A stretch of 64,000 nucleotides of DNA from Candidatus Kapaibacterium thiocyanatum (lineage in GTDB: Bacteria > Bacteroidota > Ignavibacteria > Kapaibacteriales > Kapaibacteriaceae), in the NCBI GenBank assembly GCA_001899175.1, contig MKVH01000003.1:245735-309734 (forward strand). Direction: 5' to 3'. How positions within the stretch are numbered: position 1 is the first letter of the stretch; each line of letters starts with the position of its first letter. Position numbers and translations under genes: made by a program. Positions 52,531-62,645 of this stretch are shown one piece after another. The notes beneath the pieces are model-generated. The model saw only the letters and a list, made by a program, of their open reading frames with translations. It was not told where the DNA came from and did no database searches.

Positions 52531-52560
52531 ACGCGCCCGCACGATGCGGGCGCGTCCTTT
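52531..52560 (+). terminator. GC-rich hairpin between atpE and atpF (partial terminator or stabiliser)
   Basis: A perfect 10-bp stem (ACGCGCCCGC / GCGGGCGCGT) with a 5-base loop is followed by CCTTTCG. It begins 12 bases after the atpE stop. The weak T tract suggests attenuation or 3'-end protection of the atpE message rather than full termination. Confidence 0.65.
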
Positions 52561-52589
52561 CGATACCCATTTGAACCGAGGATCTACCG

Positions 52590-53099
52590 ATGGACATGAA
52601 TTCGCTGCCCGGGTTTCTCCAGGTCAACCCTGGTCTGATCATCTGGACGCTCATCAATTTTGGCATCTTCGCCTTCATCGTGGCGAAGTTCGCGTGGAAG
52701 CCCATGATGCAGGGGCTTGCTGCACGTGAACATTCGATCAACGATGCGATCACGAGCGCCGAAAAGGCGAATATGGAGGCTCAGGCCATCCTGCGCGAGA
52801 GCAAGGAGAAGATCGCCGGCGCCCAGCAGGAAATGATGAACATCGTGCGTGACGGCAAGACGCAGGCCGAAGCCCTGATCCGCAAGGCTTCCGAAGAAGC
52901 CGAACACGTGAAGAACACCAAGATCACGGAGGCCTCGCGCGAGATCGAGCGCCAGAAGGAAGAAGCCATCAAGGAACTTCGCGCCGAAGTCGCCACGCTC
53001 GTCGTGGGCGCCACCGAGAAGCTCCTCGCCCGCAAGATGGATGGTGACGACCACGCCCGTCTCGTCGATGGTTATGTGAACGAACTCTCGAAGAACTGA
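52590..53099 (+). CDS. atpF: ATP synthase F0 subunit b
   Basis: Subunit b is the peripheral stalk. The 169-residue protein has a short N-terminus, one membrane helix (VNPGLIIWTLINFGIFAFIVAKFAW, about 12-36) and then a long charged coiled coil (EHSINDAITSAEKANMEAQ ... EIERQKEEAIKELRAEVATLVVGATEKLL). Family length is normal. Precedes atpH by 7 bases. Confidence 0.96.
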   Translation: MDMNSLPGFLQVNPGLIIWTLINFGIFAFIVAKFAWKPMMQGLAAREHSINDAITSAEKANMEAQAILRESKEKIAGAQQEMMNIVRDGKTQAEALIRKASEEAEHVKNTKITEASREIERQKEEAIKELRAEVATLVVGATEKLLARKMDGDDHARLVDGYVNELSKN

Positions 53100-53106
53100 G
53101 AAGCCC

Positions 53107-53670
53107 ATGTCCGTCCAACGCATCGCCCGCCGCTACGCAACGGCACTGCTGAATACCGCCATCGAATCCAATCAGGACGAAACGGTCGAGCGCGACCTGG
53201 TTACCTTCCTTGAGATCGCTCATGGATCTGCGGACCTGCGTGCGCTCCTGCGCAGTCCCGTGATCGAAGGCTGGCGCAAGAAGAACATTCTCGATGAAAT
53301 CCTCAAGGGACGTGTCTCCGACCTGACGCTGGGCTTTTTCGAGCTGGCGGTGATGAAGGGACGGATGGGATACTACCGCGACATCATCGCCGCATTCCAG
53401 GATCTCTACGACAAGCACCGCAACATGATCCGCGTGGATGTCACGTCGGCCGTCGCACTGGACGATGCCGCGCGCGACAAGGTGAAGGCCGCCGTGGCGA
53501 AGCGTACGGGCAAGACGGTGATCCCGACCTATCACGTCGACCCCGCCGTTCTCGGCGGTGTGTCCGTGCGTATCGGTGATACCGTGCTCGACGGTACGCT
53601 CCGTCATCAGCTTGAAGACCTGCGCGAACAACTCATGACAGGCTCCGCGCCATCGCCGTCGTTGAACTGA
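53107..53670 (+). CDS. atpH: ATP synthase F1 subunit delta
   Basis: Delta links F1 alpha subunits to the peripheral stalk. The 187-residue protein opens [15 protein letters not shown], has the middle [11 protein letters not shown] block, the [23 protein letters not shown] segment and the C-terminal [33 protein letters not shown] signature. Normal length. Followed by a 73-base gap before atpA. Confidence 0.95.
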   Translation: MSVQRIARRYATALLNTAIESNQDETVERDLVTFLEIAHGSADLRALLRSPVIEGWRKKNILDEILKGRVSDLTLGFFELAVMKGRMGYYRDIIAAFQDLYDKHRNMIRVDVTSAVALDDAARDKVKAAVAKRTGKTVIPTYHVDPAVLGGVSVRIGDTVLDGTLRHQLEDLREQLMTGSAPSPSLN

Positions 53671-53743
53671 CGCCGACCGATGGGCGGGGGGCATCGATCC
53701 CCAACCCTCGCAACACAAAACTCAGCATCACATAGGATCAGAA

Positions 53744-55297
<1,554 letters not shown>

Positions 55298-55311
55298 CAC
55301 GGAATGCCATC

Positions 55312-56289
55312 ATGATCATCGTCACCGGAGGAGCGGGCTTCATCGGCAGTTGCATGGTCGCAACGCTGAATGCCGCAGGCCGTGACGACATCCTGGTGGT
55401 CGACAACCTGCGTACCGGCGACAAGTGGAAGAATCTCGTCGATCACTCGTTCATTGACATCGTCAGCAAGGAACAATTCCTCGAGGATATCGAACACGGC
55501 AGGGCTCCGTCGGATATCGACGGCATCATCCATCTCGGCGCCTGCTCGGCGACGACGGAACGCGATGCCGACTACCTGCTGGAGAACAACCATCACTACA
55601 GCATGGCCGTGGCCAACCTCGCCCTGAAGCGGAACGCACGCTTCATCTATGCGAGCTCGGCTGCGACGTACGGTAGCGGTGCGGACGGCTATGCCGATAC
55701 CACCGTAGACCTGCGTCCGCTGAACATGTACGGATATTCGAAGCATCTCTTCGATATGTGGATGCGGCGCCATGGCTTCGATGCCAGGGCCGTCGGACTG
55801 AAGTTCTTCAACGTCTTCGGTCCGAACGAATACCACAAGGGCGACATGGCCAGCATGGTCTACAAGGCCGTGCAACAGATCCAGGCCACGGGCCGCGTGC
55901 GGCTGTTCAGATCGAACGAGGCGCGCTTCGGCGACGGTGGCCAGATGCGGGACTTCGTCTACGTGAAGGACTGCTGCAGGATCATGCGCGATCTGCTGCT
56001 GGAACGAACCGACGTCAACGGTATTCTCAATCTCGGCACAGGGCGCGCACGATCGTGGAACGATCTCATGAATGCCGTCTTCGCCGCCATGGACCGCGAG
56101 CCCGTCATCGACTACGTCGACATGCCGGTACATCTCGCGGGACAGTATCAGAACTTCACGGAAGCGGACATGAGTTCGTACGAACGACAGATGTTTCCCG
56201 TGGTGTTCGAGGAATTGGAAGATTCCGTCGCTGACTATGTCCGCGGTCACCTCCTTGCGGAGTGGCCGTATTTGCACCATCGCTCATAG
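55312..56289 (+). CDS. hldD: ADP-L-glycero-D-manno-heptose-6-epimerase
   Basis: HldD (RfaD) converts ADP-D-glycero- to ADP-L-glycero-D-manno-heptose for lipopolysaccharide core. The 325-residue short-chain dehydrogenase-fold protein has TGGAGFIG at 5-12, HLGACSATTERDADYLLENNHHYS (the TTERD motif is diagnostic), YASSAATYG, catalytic Y140 and K144 in YGYSK, FFNVFGPNEYHKGDMASMV and RDFVYVKDC. It sits between atpA and atpG in the same direction with short gaps (14 and 18 bases), so it is probably co-transcribed with ATP synthase. Confidence 0.93.
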   Translation: MIIVTGGAGFIGSCMVATLNAAGRDDILVVDNLRTGDKWKNLVDHSFIDIVSKEQFLEDIEHGRAPSDIDGIIHLGACSATTERDADYLLENNHHYSMAVANLALKRNARFIYASSAATYGSGADGYADTTVDLRPLNMYGYSKHLFDMWMRRHGFDARAVGLKFFNVFGPNEYHKGDMASMVYKAVQQIQATGRVRLFRSNEARFGDGGQMRDFVYVKDCCRIMRDLLLERTDVNGILNLGTGRARSWNDLMNAVFAAMDREPVIDYVDMPVHLAGQYQNFTEADMSSYERQMFPVVFEELEDSVADYVRGHLLAEWPYLHHRS

Positions 56290-56307
56290 CACGAACCGGC
56301 TTCAGGA

Positions 56308-57195
56308 ATGGCAACACTACGCGAAATAAAGAGCCGCATCACTGCGGTGCGGAACACGTCGAAGATCACGCAGGCCATGCGTATGGTGGCAGCTGCCAAG
56401 CTGCGCCGCGCACAGGAGGCGATCACGTCCGCCCGTCCCTTCGCCGACAAGCTCCAGTACATCTTGGGCAATCTCTCGGCGGCGGAGTCGGACTTCGTCC
56501 ATCCCTTCTTCGAAGCCCGCAAGGAACTGCGTTCCATCGCCGTGATCATCGTGTCGTCGGACCGTGGTCTGTGCGGCGCCTTCAACACGAACCTTCTGCG
56601 TGCGGCCTCCGCACGCCTCGAAGAACTGCACAAGGCACATCCCGACGCCAACGTCACCGTCATTCCCGTCGGCCGCCGCTCCGTCGGTGCCGCGAAGAAG
56701 CGTGAGGAAGAGATCGTCCGCGAGTATCCGGAAGTCTTCTTCCGTCTCGAATTCACGACGGCACAGGATATCGCCGACCTCGTAAGTAACGGCTTCCTTA
56801 CGGGGCGTTTCGATCACGTGGAAGTGATCTATAACCAGTTCGTCTCCATCATCCGTCAGGAAGTGAAGACGATGCAGCTTCTGCCCATCGTGCCGGCCGA
56901 TACGAAGGCCCAGGAGCAGAAGCGGACGTCAACCGACTACATCTTCGAACCGACGCGTGCCGACATCCTGGATACCCTGCTGCCGATGTATCTGAACATC
57001 CAGGTATGGCGTACGCTGCTCGACTCCAACGCCGCCGAGCAGGCCGCACGGATGATGGCCATGGAGAATGCCACGACGAATGCGCGCGATCTCATCAACT
57101 CGCTGCAGCTCGTCTACAACCGCGAACGTCAGGCCGCGATCACCAAGGAAATGCTCGAAATCGTCGGTGGTGCGGAAGCTCTCTCCAGCCAGTAA
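56308..57195 (+). CDS. atpG: ATP synthase F1 subunit gamma
   Basis: Gamma is the central rotor shaft. The 295-residue protein begins LREIKSRITAVRNTSKITQAMRMVAAAKLRRAQ, has the SSDRGLCGAFNTNLL block and ends with MAMENATTNARDLINSLQLVYNRERQAAITKEMLEIVGGAEAL, all classical. Separated from atpA by hldD. The next gene begins 15 bases later and is not an ATP synthase gene. Confidence 0.96.
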   Translation: MATLREIKSRITAVRNTSKITQAMRMVAAAKLRRAQEAITSARPFADKLQYILGNLSAAESDFVHPFFEARKELRSIAVIIVSSDRGLCGAFNTNLLRAASARLEELHKAHPDANVTVIPVGRRSVGAAKKREEEIVREYPEVFFRLEFTTAQDIADLVSNGFLTGRFDHVEVIYNQFVSIIRQEVKTMQLLPIVPADTKAQEQKRTSTDYIFEPTRADILDTLLPMYLNIQVWRTLLDSNAAEQAARMMAMENATTNARDLINSLQLVYNRERQAAITKEMLEIVGGAEALSSQ

Positions 57196-57210
57196 TGCGG
57201 ATGCCGCGCC

Positions 57211-57705
57211 ATGTTCTCCGTTAAGGGACTCATCCTGGCCTTGTGTCTGGGCGCCTGCTTTCTGGCGCTCTTCAACGCCTTCCCTGACAAGAACGTCTAT
57301 GCCTACTGGCATGACCAGCGCATCGGCAACTACTATGCGGTGCTCGGCAAGCTGAGCTCGCGCATGGGCGTGGAGCAGCGCAAGACGGAGCGCTACAAGC
57401 ACATGTATCTCGCCACGGAGTGGCTGCGCACGCATATGGTGCCGGGAGATACGCTCGTCCTGCCTCCCGCGGACTACGTCAGGCATTACTACGAAGACTC
57501 CTACTACTGGACCGATCCGCGGGTCTTCTACTATCTGACCGGCCCGAGCTATCCTGCGGTAACGTGGGACGATACGGTACGCGGCCATGCGGGGAACGCC
57601 TTCGTCCTGCTCGGCGACAACAACGGTATCGAGATCCGTCGGCTCCGGTTCGGAGCGAATGCCGATTCTATACGGCACATCTGGAAGGAGAGGGTGGTAC
57701 GATGA
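57211..57705 (+). CDS. Membrane-anchored hypothetical protein
   Basis: A 164-residue protein with one N-terminal hydrophobic segment (GLILALCLGACFLALFNAF) that anchors an extracytoplasmic domain rich in Tyr and His (MYLATEWLRTHMVPGDTLVLPP, YYEDSYYWTDPRVFYYLTG). The pattern resembles the soluble tail of integral-membrane glycosyltransferases of the GT39/GT83 type, which would fit the following gene, but there is no catalytic motif. Its stop overlaps the next start (ATGA). Confidence 0.65.
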   Translation: MFSVKGLILALCLGACFLALFNAFPDKNVYAYWHDQRIGNYYAVLGKLSSRMGVEQRKTERYKHMYLATEWLRTHMVPGDTLVLPPADYVRHYYEDSYYWTDPRVFYYLTGPSYPAVTWDDTVRGHAGNAFVLLGDNNGIEIRRLRFGANADSIRHIWKERVVR

Positions 57706-59093
57706 CGACAGCCTTCCTGATGATGGTCGTGACGATCCTCCTGCAGCTCGCCCTGGGTCTCGCGACGTCCATGCGTCTGCGGGTCCGCCTCCCCGTCGTC
57801 CAGCTTCTCTCCGTGTCGCTGTTACTCGGAATGTTCCTGCACACCGTGCTGGTCTTCCTGATCGAGCTGGCGGGAATCTATCTTACCAGGGGTAGCGTGC
57901 TCGGCGTGGCCGCTCTTGCGGCGGTGGCCCTGCAGTTCCCTGCGAAGGGACTCGGCGCGGCCTACCGATCGATGGTCGAGCCCGGCGCATGGTCGCCCAG
58001 GCTCTACGACGTCGTGACGATCGCCGTAGGCTGCTACCTGATGTTCATCTCGGTTTGGGCTGCCTACTACTGGCCGGTGACGCCGTTCGACGCGATGGCG
58101 GGTATCGACCTCGTGGCGCGCACGGCCGTGATGGAAGGCCATCTCAACAACAGCATCTACACGGAGCCGTTGCTGGCAGGTAAACTCTCGAACCAGCCCT
58201 TCTACGCACCGTTCGCGATGATCATGCAGGTCGTCTACCGGTTGATCGGTTTCCCGTTCGGACAGATGTGGCTGCCCGTCCTCAGTATCGCCTTCCTCGC
58301 CTTCATGTTCGACATGCTGCGTCAGCGTCTGCACGGCGTGATCGCAGGCCTGCTCTTCATCCTGCTCGTCAGCATACCCGAACTGTACGGATATTCGTTC
58401 CTCGTGCAGACGGACTACCTGAATGCCGTCTTCTTCGGCATAGGCGGATTGATGATGATCGACGCGATACGTCGCAGCTCGCAGCCGTCGTTGTGGCTCG
58501 CTGCGCTCATGCTGGCGGGTGCATGCTGGTCGAGGACGGAGACCGTCTTCATCGTCATCGCCGCTGTGCTCTCCATGACGCCGTGGCTGACGAGGTCGTT
58601 CGACAGGAAGGTGGCCTTCAGGGGGATCGCCGTCGTGATCGGCCTCTCGCTCCTGTCCTTCGCCCTGTGGCATGTGCTCTATTTCCGGCTCTTTCTGCCC
58701 GTCCATCCGCAGACGGCGGCAGAGATCACGGGCTTCGACGGGGCGCGGTTCCTGGCAGTGACGTCGGAGACGATATCGGACGTCTTCGGCGACATCGGAC
58801 TCTGGGGACTCATCTGGATCATCGGAGGTGCCGTGATAGCGGGCCAGGCCATCGGCAGGGCAGCGAAGAAGACGTCCTTCGGCGACGTTCTCCCCGTGAT
58901 ATGGATGGTGGTGACGGTCGTGGCGCTGCTCTTCGTGGGCACCATGTTCCAGTCGGCCATCGTAAGCCAGACCATTCGTCGTGGCTTGTTTAAATTGTTC
59001 CCGTTCATGTTCTTCTACCTGACCACCGCCCCCGTTCTCCGCATGCTGTCGGAGCGGATCACGCGGTGGGAGACCCGACGGGCTTCCTCATGA
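57702..59093 (+). CDS. Polytopic membrane protein, glycosyltransferase-like
   Basis: A 463-residue membrane protein with about 11-12 hydrophobic segments. Between the early helices lies a loop with YYWPVTPFDAMAGIDLVARTAVMEGHL, reminiscent of the extracytoplasmic acidic loop after the second helix in GT-C (GT39/GT83) glycosyltransferases that use polyprenyl-phosphate sugars; a lone ARTETVF-like CWSRTETVF segment follows later. Catalytic identity is uncertain. It overlaps genes on both sides (ATGA at 57702 and 59090), forming a three-gene coupled unit. Confidence 0.65.
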   Translation: MTTAFLMMVVTILLQLALGLATSMRLRVRLPVVQLLSVSLLLGMFLHTVLVFLIELAGIYLTRGSVLGVAALAAVALQFPAKGLGAAYRSMVEPGAWSPRLYDVVTIAVGCYLMFISVWAAYYWPVTPFDAMAGIDLVARTAVMEGHLNNSIYTEPLLAGKLSNQPFYAPFAMIMQVVYRLIGFPFGQMWLPVLSIAFLAFMFDMLRQRLHGVIAGLLFILLVSIPELYGYSFLVQTDYLNAVFFGIGGLMMIDAIRRSSQPSLWLAALMLAGACWSRTETVFIVIAAVLSMTPWLTRSFDRKVAFRGIAVVIGLSLLSFALWHVLYFRLFLPVHPQTAAEITGFDGARFLAVTSETISDVFGDIGLWGLIWIIGGAVIAGQAIGRAAKKTSFGDVLPVIWMVVTVVALLFVGTMFQSAIVSQTIRRGLFKLFPFMFFYLTTAPVLRMLSERITRWETRRASS

Positions 59094-59944
59094 TCGGAAC
59101 GCTACCAAAGATCGTCGTCATTCCCGGCGCAGTGCTGCTGACGCTGATCGTGCTCGTCGCCGTCAGCGCGACGGTGTCGCGTATCTTCGTCATGCGGTCC
59201 ATACGGCGCCTGCTGCACAGCATCGGCAAGGAGAAGCTTCCCAACTTCTCCGCATCGCTCGTCGGTTCGCTTCCTCCGCCCGTGCAGCGCTATCTGCACT
59301 ATGCACTGAAGGAAGGGCAGCCCAACATCCGCTATGCCATTCTCCGCCAGCAGGCGAGATTCCGTCATCGCGAAGGCAGTCCCTGGTTCACCGTCAAGGC
59401 CAAGGAATACATTTCGGGCATGGAGCCGGGCTTCGTCTGGGATGCCGTGCTGCGGCATCATCCGCTGTGGTGGCGTACGGCCAAGCTGGGATACTTCGCA
59501 TCGAAGGGCAGCGGCCACATCAAGCTGTTCGGGGCACTGGGCCTGCAGGACGTAGAAGGTCCCGAAACCGATACTTCCATGCTCTTCCGGTTCCTTTCGG
59601 AACTGGTCTGGCTTCCGACGGGATTGCTTCCCACGCGTACGCTGCGATGGGAGAGCGTGGACAACCATTGTGCCCGTGCCGTGATCACCGACGGCGAGAC
59701 GCGCGTGGAAGCGCTGTTCCACATCAACGATATCGGTGAAGTCGAGCGCATCGTGACGTCGGACAAGTACCGCGACCACAAGAGCGGCTTCGAACAGGAA
59801 GAGTTCACGTTGCACTGCCGGAACTACCAGGAAGTCGAGGGCGTGATGATTCCCACCGAAGTGGACTTCGTGTGGAACATGGATAGTGGCGACTTCACCT
59901 ACGGTCAGTTCAGGATCACGGACGTCATCTATTTCTACGAGTGA
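59090..59944 (+). CDS. DUF6544-like membrane-anchored protein
   Basis: A 284-residue protein with one N-terminal hydrophobic segment (VVIPGAVLLTLIVLVAVSATV) followed by a beta-rich domain: GSLPPPVQRYLHYALKEGQP, ARFRHREGSPWFTVKAKEYISGMEPGFVWDAVL, GSGHIKLFGALGLQDVEGPETDTSMLFRFLSELVWLPTGLLP and a terminal TEVDFVWNMDSGDFTYGQFRI. This is the pattern of the DUF6544/DUF6920 family, of unknown function. Start chosen at the ATGA overlap rather than the upstream in-frame ATG 59066. Confidence 0.72.
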   Translation: MIGTLPKIVVIPGAVLLTLIVLVAVSATVSRIFVMRSIRRLLHSIGKEKLPNFSASLVGSLPPPVQRYLHYALKEGQPNIRYAILRQQARFRHREGSPWFTVKAKEYISGMEPGFVWDAVLRHHPLWWRTAKLGYFASKGSGHIKLFGALGLQDVEGPETDTSMLFRFLSELVWLPTGLLPTRTLRWESVDNHCARAVITDGETRVEALFHINDIGEVERIVTSDKYRDHKSGFEQEEFTLHCRNYQEVEGVMIPTEVDFVWNMDSGDFTYGQFRITDVIYFYE

Positions 59945-60083
59945 GATCGCGGATTCGTCAGTGCAGTACCTGTAGCAGGAGCCACGGCTGCCGTCACCGG
60001 ATCATGGCCTGATTCTCCGAAAGCCCGATCGCATCGAGTTCACGGATAGCGGTCCCCCCGCATACCGCCGTGACGGAAAACTG

Positions 60084-60091
60084 TACATTTG
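60084..60091 (+). promoter_or_regulatory. TAnnTTTG -7 element upstream of radA
   Basis: TACATTTG matches exactly and lies 22 bases before the radA ATG, within the 169-base gap after the DUF6544 gene. No -33 TTG is at the expected position. Nothing else recognisable was found in this gap. Confidence 0.4.
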
Positions 60092-60113
60092 ACGTTCCGA
60101 CACTGAAAACGCC

Positions 60114-61475
60114 ATGAAGACAAGAAGTATCTATCGCTGTTCGATGTGCGGGACGACCTCGCCGCGATGGGCAGGGAAGTGTCCCGGTTGTGGGCAGTGG
60201 AATACGATGATCGAGGAAATCGAACGCAAGGAAACGGCATCGCGCAAGGGTGGCCGCAGGGATGTATCCGCGGCTCTGGGGCGGGAGGCTCTGGCCCTGC
60301 AGGACGTCGATACGTCGGAATCGCCGCGGCTGCACACCGGTATGGGTGAACTCGACCGTGTTCTCGGTGGCGGGCTCACGGTAGGCAGCATCGTCCTGGT
60401 GGGTGGTGACCCCGGAATGGGCAAGAGTACGCTCATGCTCCAGCTCTCGGCGACCGTTCCCGGAACGGCGCTCTACATTTCCGGTGAAGAGTCCCTGCAC
60501 CAGATCAAGCATCGTGCGGAGCGCCTCGGCGTCGCCGGTGCCGACATCAGGGTCGCCGCCGAAACCAATATTGAAGTCGTCGCTGCGTTGATTGAATCGG
60601 TGCGTCCGGCCGTCGTGATCGTGGACTCGGTACAGACGATGATGACGGATATGCTGGAGTCCACGGCAGGAAGCGTAGCGCAGGTGCGCGAGTGCACTGC
60701 GCTCCTTACGAAGGTGGCGAAGAAGGCCGGTATTCCGATCATCCTGATCGGCCACGTGACGAAGGACGGAATGATCGCCGGACCGAAGGTGCTGGAACAC
60801 ATGGTCGACACCGTACTGCAGTTCGAGGGAGACGGGATGTATTCGTACAGGGTACTTCGTGCCCTCAAGAACCGGTACGGATCGACGAACGAGATCGGTG
60901 TCTTCGACATGTCGGGCGTCGGACTGCGGGAGGTACCGAATCCATCGGAAGTACTGCTCTCGCAACGCCGGGCAGGAGAGCCCGGAACGGCCATCGTGGC
61001 CGTCATGGAGGGAACGCGTCCGCTACTCGTCGAAGTGCAGGCTCTGGTATCTCCTACGGGCTACAGCATGCCTCAGCGCGTGAGTACGGGATACGACGCG
61101 CGCAGGCTGCAGATGATTCTCGCCATCCTCGAGAAACGGGGTGGTATCGTTCTGCGGCAGAACGACGTTTTCGTCAACATCGCCGGAGGCATCGCCATCC
61201 AGGATCCAGCCATCGATCTGGGAGTGGCCGTGGCGCTGGCCAGTTCGGCCACCGACGTATCCCTGCCATCGGGAACCGTATTCATGGGTGAGCTCGGACT
61301 GACGGGCGAAGTGCGGCATGTATCATATGCGGACCAGCGTGTGCAGGAGGCATTGCGTCTCGGTCTCCGTACGGTATATCTTCCCCGGGCCGCTGCGGAC
61401 ACGCTCGACCAGAATCTCGGCGAGGCGCTCGTGCCCATCGAACGTATCGCCCAGGCCCTGTCCATATTGAACTGA
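60114..61475 (+). CDS. radA: DNA repair protein RadA
   Basis: RadA (Sms) promotes branch migration in homologous recombination. The 453-residue protein has an N-terminal C4 zinc finger (C9, C12, C23, C26), Walker A GGDPGMGKS at 97-105, YISGEESLHQIKHRAERLG, the RadA-specific LKNRYGSTNEIGVFDM motif and a C-terminal Lon-like domain (GGIAIQDPAIDLGVAVALASS). Length and order are standard. Followed after 27 bases by an ECF sigma factor. Confidence 0.97.
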   Translation: MKTRSIYRCSMCGTTSPRWAGKCPGCGQWNTMIEEIERKETASRKGGRRDVSAALGREALALQDVDTSESPRLHTGMGELDRVLGGGLTVGSIVLVGGDPGMGKSTLMLQLSATVPGTALYISGEESLHQIKHRAERLGVAGADIRVAAETNIEVVAALIESVRPAVVIVDSVQTMMTDMLESTAGSVAQVRECTALLTKVAKKAGIPIILIGHVTKDGMIAGPKVLEHMVDTVLQFEGDGMYSYRVLRALKNRYGSTNEIGVFDMSGVGLREVPNPSEVLLSQRRAGEPGTAIVAVMEGTRPLLVEVQALVSPTGYSMPQRVSTGYDARRLQMILAILEKRGGIVLRQNDVFVNIAGGIAIQDPAIDLGVAVALASSATDVSLPSGTVFMGELGLTGEVRHVSYADQRVQEALRLGLRTVYLPRAAADTLDQNLGEALVPIERIAQALSILN

Positions 61476-61502
61476 TCTGACATCGTCAGGAAGGTTATTA
61501 TC

Positions 61503-62168
61503 ATGGGAACCAAAGTGAATCTCGAACGTCAAACTTCGGCAGCAACAATGCAGGGTAACAGAACATCGCTTTCGGACGAAGAATTGCTGCAGCTGTTCAT
61601 CGCTGGAGACGAATCCGCATTCGTCGCACTCATGCGGCGCTACAAGGATCCCATCACCAACTTCACATTCCGTTTCGTAGGTAACTACGACGACGCGGTC
61701 GACATCGCTCAGGAGACCTTCGTACGGCTCTATCGCTTCGGCAACACCTTCATGGGTGAAGTCAAGTTCTCGACCTGGCTGTATACCATTGCAGGGAATC
61801 TCGCCAAGTCCGAACTCAAGCGGTACAGGCGTCGTAACGGCATGAGCCTGAAGGATGCGTTCTCGAAACACGATGAGGACCAGACCTGGGACGTTCCCGA
61901 CATGTCGTATATGCCCGACGAGCGTATCGACCGTACGCGGATCGCCCAGGAAGTGCAGAAGGCTCTCATGAGCGTCTCGCCATCCTATCGTGAAATGGTC
62001 GTCCTGAGAGACATTCAGCAATTGACGTATGAAGAGATATCGGTCATCACCGGAACAGAACTCGGTACGGTGAAGTCCCGCATTAACCGTGGGCGTGTGC
62101 AACTGCAGGCGATGCTCAAGGATCTCTACAAGGAACTCTTCCCCCAAAATTTCGACGAAGCACCGTGA
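61503..62168 (+). CDS. ECF-type RNA polymerase sigma factor
   Basis: A 221-residue extracytoplasmic-function sigma factor. After a ~35-residue N-terminal extension, region 2 reads LFIAGDESAFVALMRRYKDPITNFTFRFVGNYDDAVDIAQETFVRLYRF, with STWLYTIAGNLAKSELKRYRRR for core promoter -10 recognition, and region 4 is VLRDIQQLTYEEISVITGTELGTVKSRINRGRVQLQAML, ending in a conserved helix-turn-helix. The start of the next gene overlaps its stop (GTGA), consistent with a sigma/anti-sigma pair. Confidence 0.92.
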   Translation: MGTKVNLERQTSAATMQGNRTSLSDEELLQLFIAGDESAFVALMRRYKDPITNFTFRFVGNYDDAVDIAQETFVRLYRFGNTFMGEVKFSTWLYTIAGNLAKSELKRYRRRNGMSLKDAFSKHDEDQTWDVPDMSYMPDERIDRTRIAQEVQKALMSVSPSYREMVVLRDIQQLTYEEISVITGTELGTVKSRINRGRVQLQAMLKDLYKELFPQNFDEAP

Positions 62169-62596
62169 ACAAGCTTCCTTCCATTTCGGCACCCGACGAC
62201 TTCGAGCAGCAGGTTTTCCTGCGCGCGGCATTGTCGTCTCTTTCCGCCGTTGAAGCGTCTTCTTCCTTCGAGCAGAACGTGCTCAGGGAAGTCCACGGCA
62301 AGGGCGGTTCGGTCACCAGTCCTGTATCGGGAACGACATCGATCGTCGGCATCATCGCCGGTATCATCGGTCTGCTCCTGATCACGGGTGGGGTGGTATT
62401 CTATACGTCCCAACCTGATGTCGTGACCGTTCGTCATGTTCCCGTCATCGGCCTGTCGGAACCCGATCTCTACGACCTCCAGCCCGTCGCCGTCCAGGAA
62501 GATCTCGCGGCCAATCGGGCGATGAAGGAGATCCGGGCCAGGGAATCCGGCAAGAAACGGAGCAAGCCGTACGGAGTGGCTGGGTACAGCAAGTAA
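62165..62596 (+). CDS. Small membrane protein following the sigma factor, possible anti-sigma
   Basis: A 143-residue protein (GTG start) with an N-terminal acidic cytoplasmic region (ISAPDDFEQQVFLRAALSSLSAVEASSSFEQNVLREVHG), one membrane helix (GIIAGIIGLLLITGGVVFYT, about 62-81) and a C-terminal tail ending in basic residues. A short cytoplasmic N-terminus and single membrane helix is the layout of many anti-sigma factors and the overlap with the ECF gene supports it, but it lacks a recognisable ZAS zinc motif (H...C..C). Confidence 0.6.
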   Translation: MNKLPSISAPDDFEQQVFLRAALSSLSAVEASSSFEQNVLREVHGKGGSVTSPVSGTTSIVGIIAGIIGLLLITGGVVFYTSQPDVVTVRHVPVIGLSEPDLYDLQPVAVQEDLAANRAMKEIRARESGKKRSKPYGVAGYSK

Positions 62597-62645
62597 GACT
62601 GCGGCAATCGTCGTATCTTCGAGCCCAGCAACACCTACGAGCCTC

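Noticed and set aside
53671..53743. GGGG...CCCC inverted repeat between atpH and atpA
   Set aside because: Only four base pairs around a 7-8-base loop with no T tract; too weak to call a terminator or regulatory hairpin.
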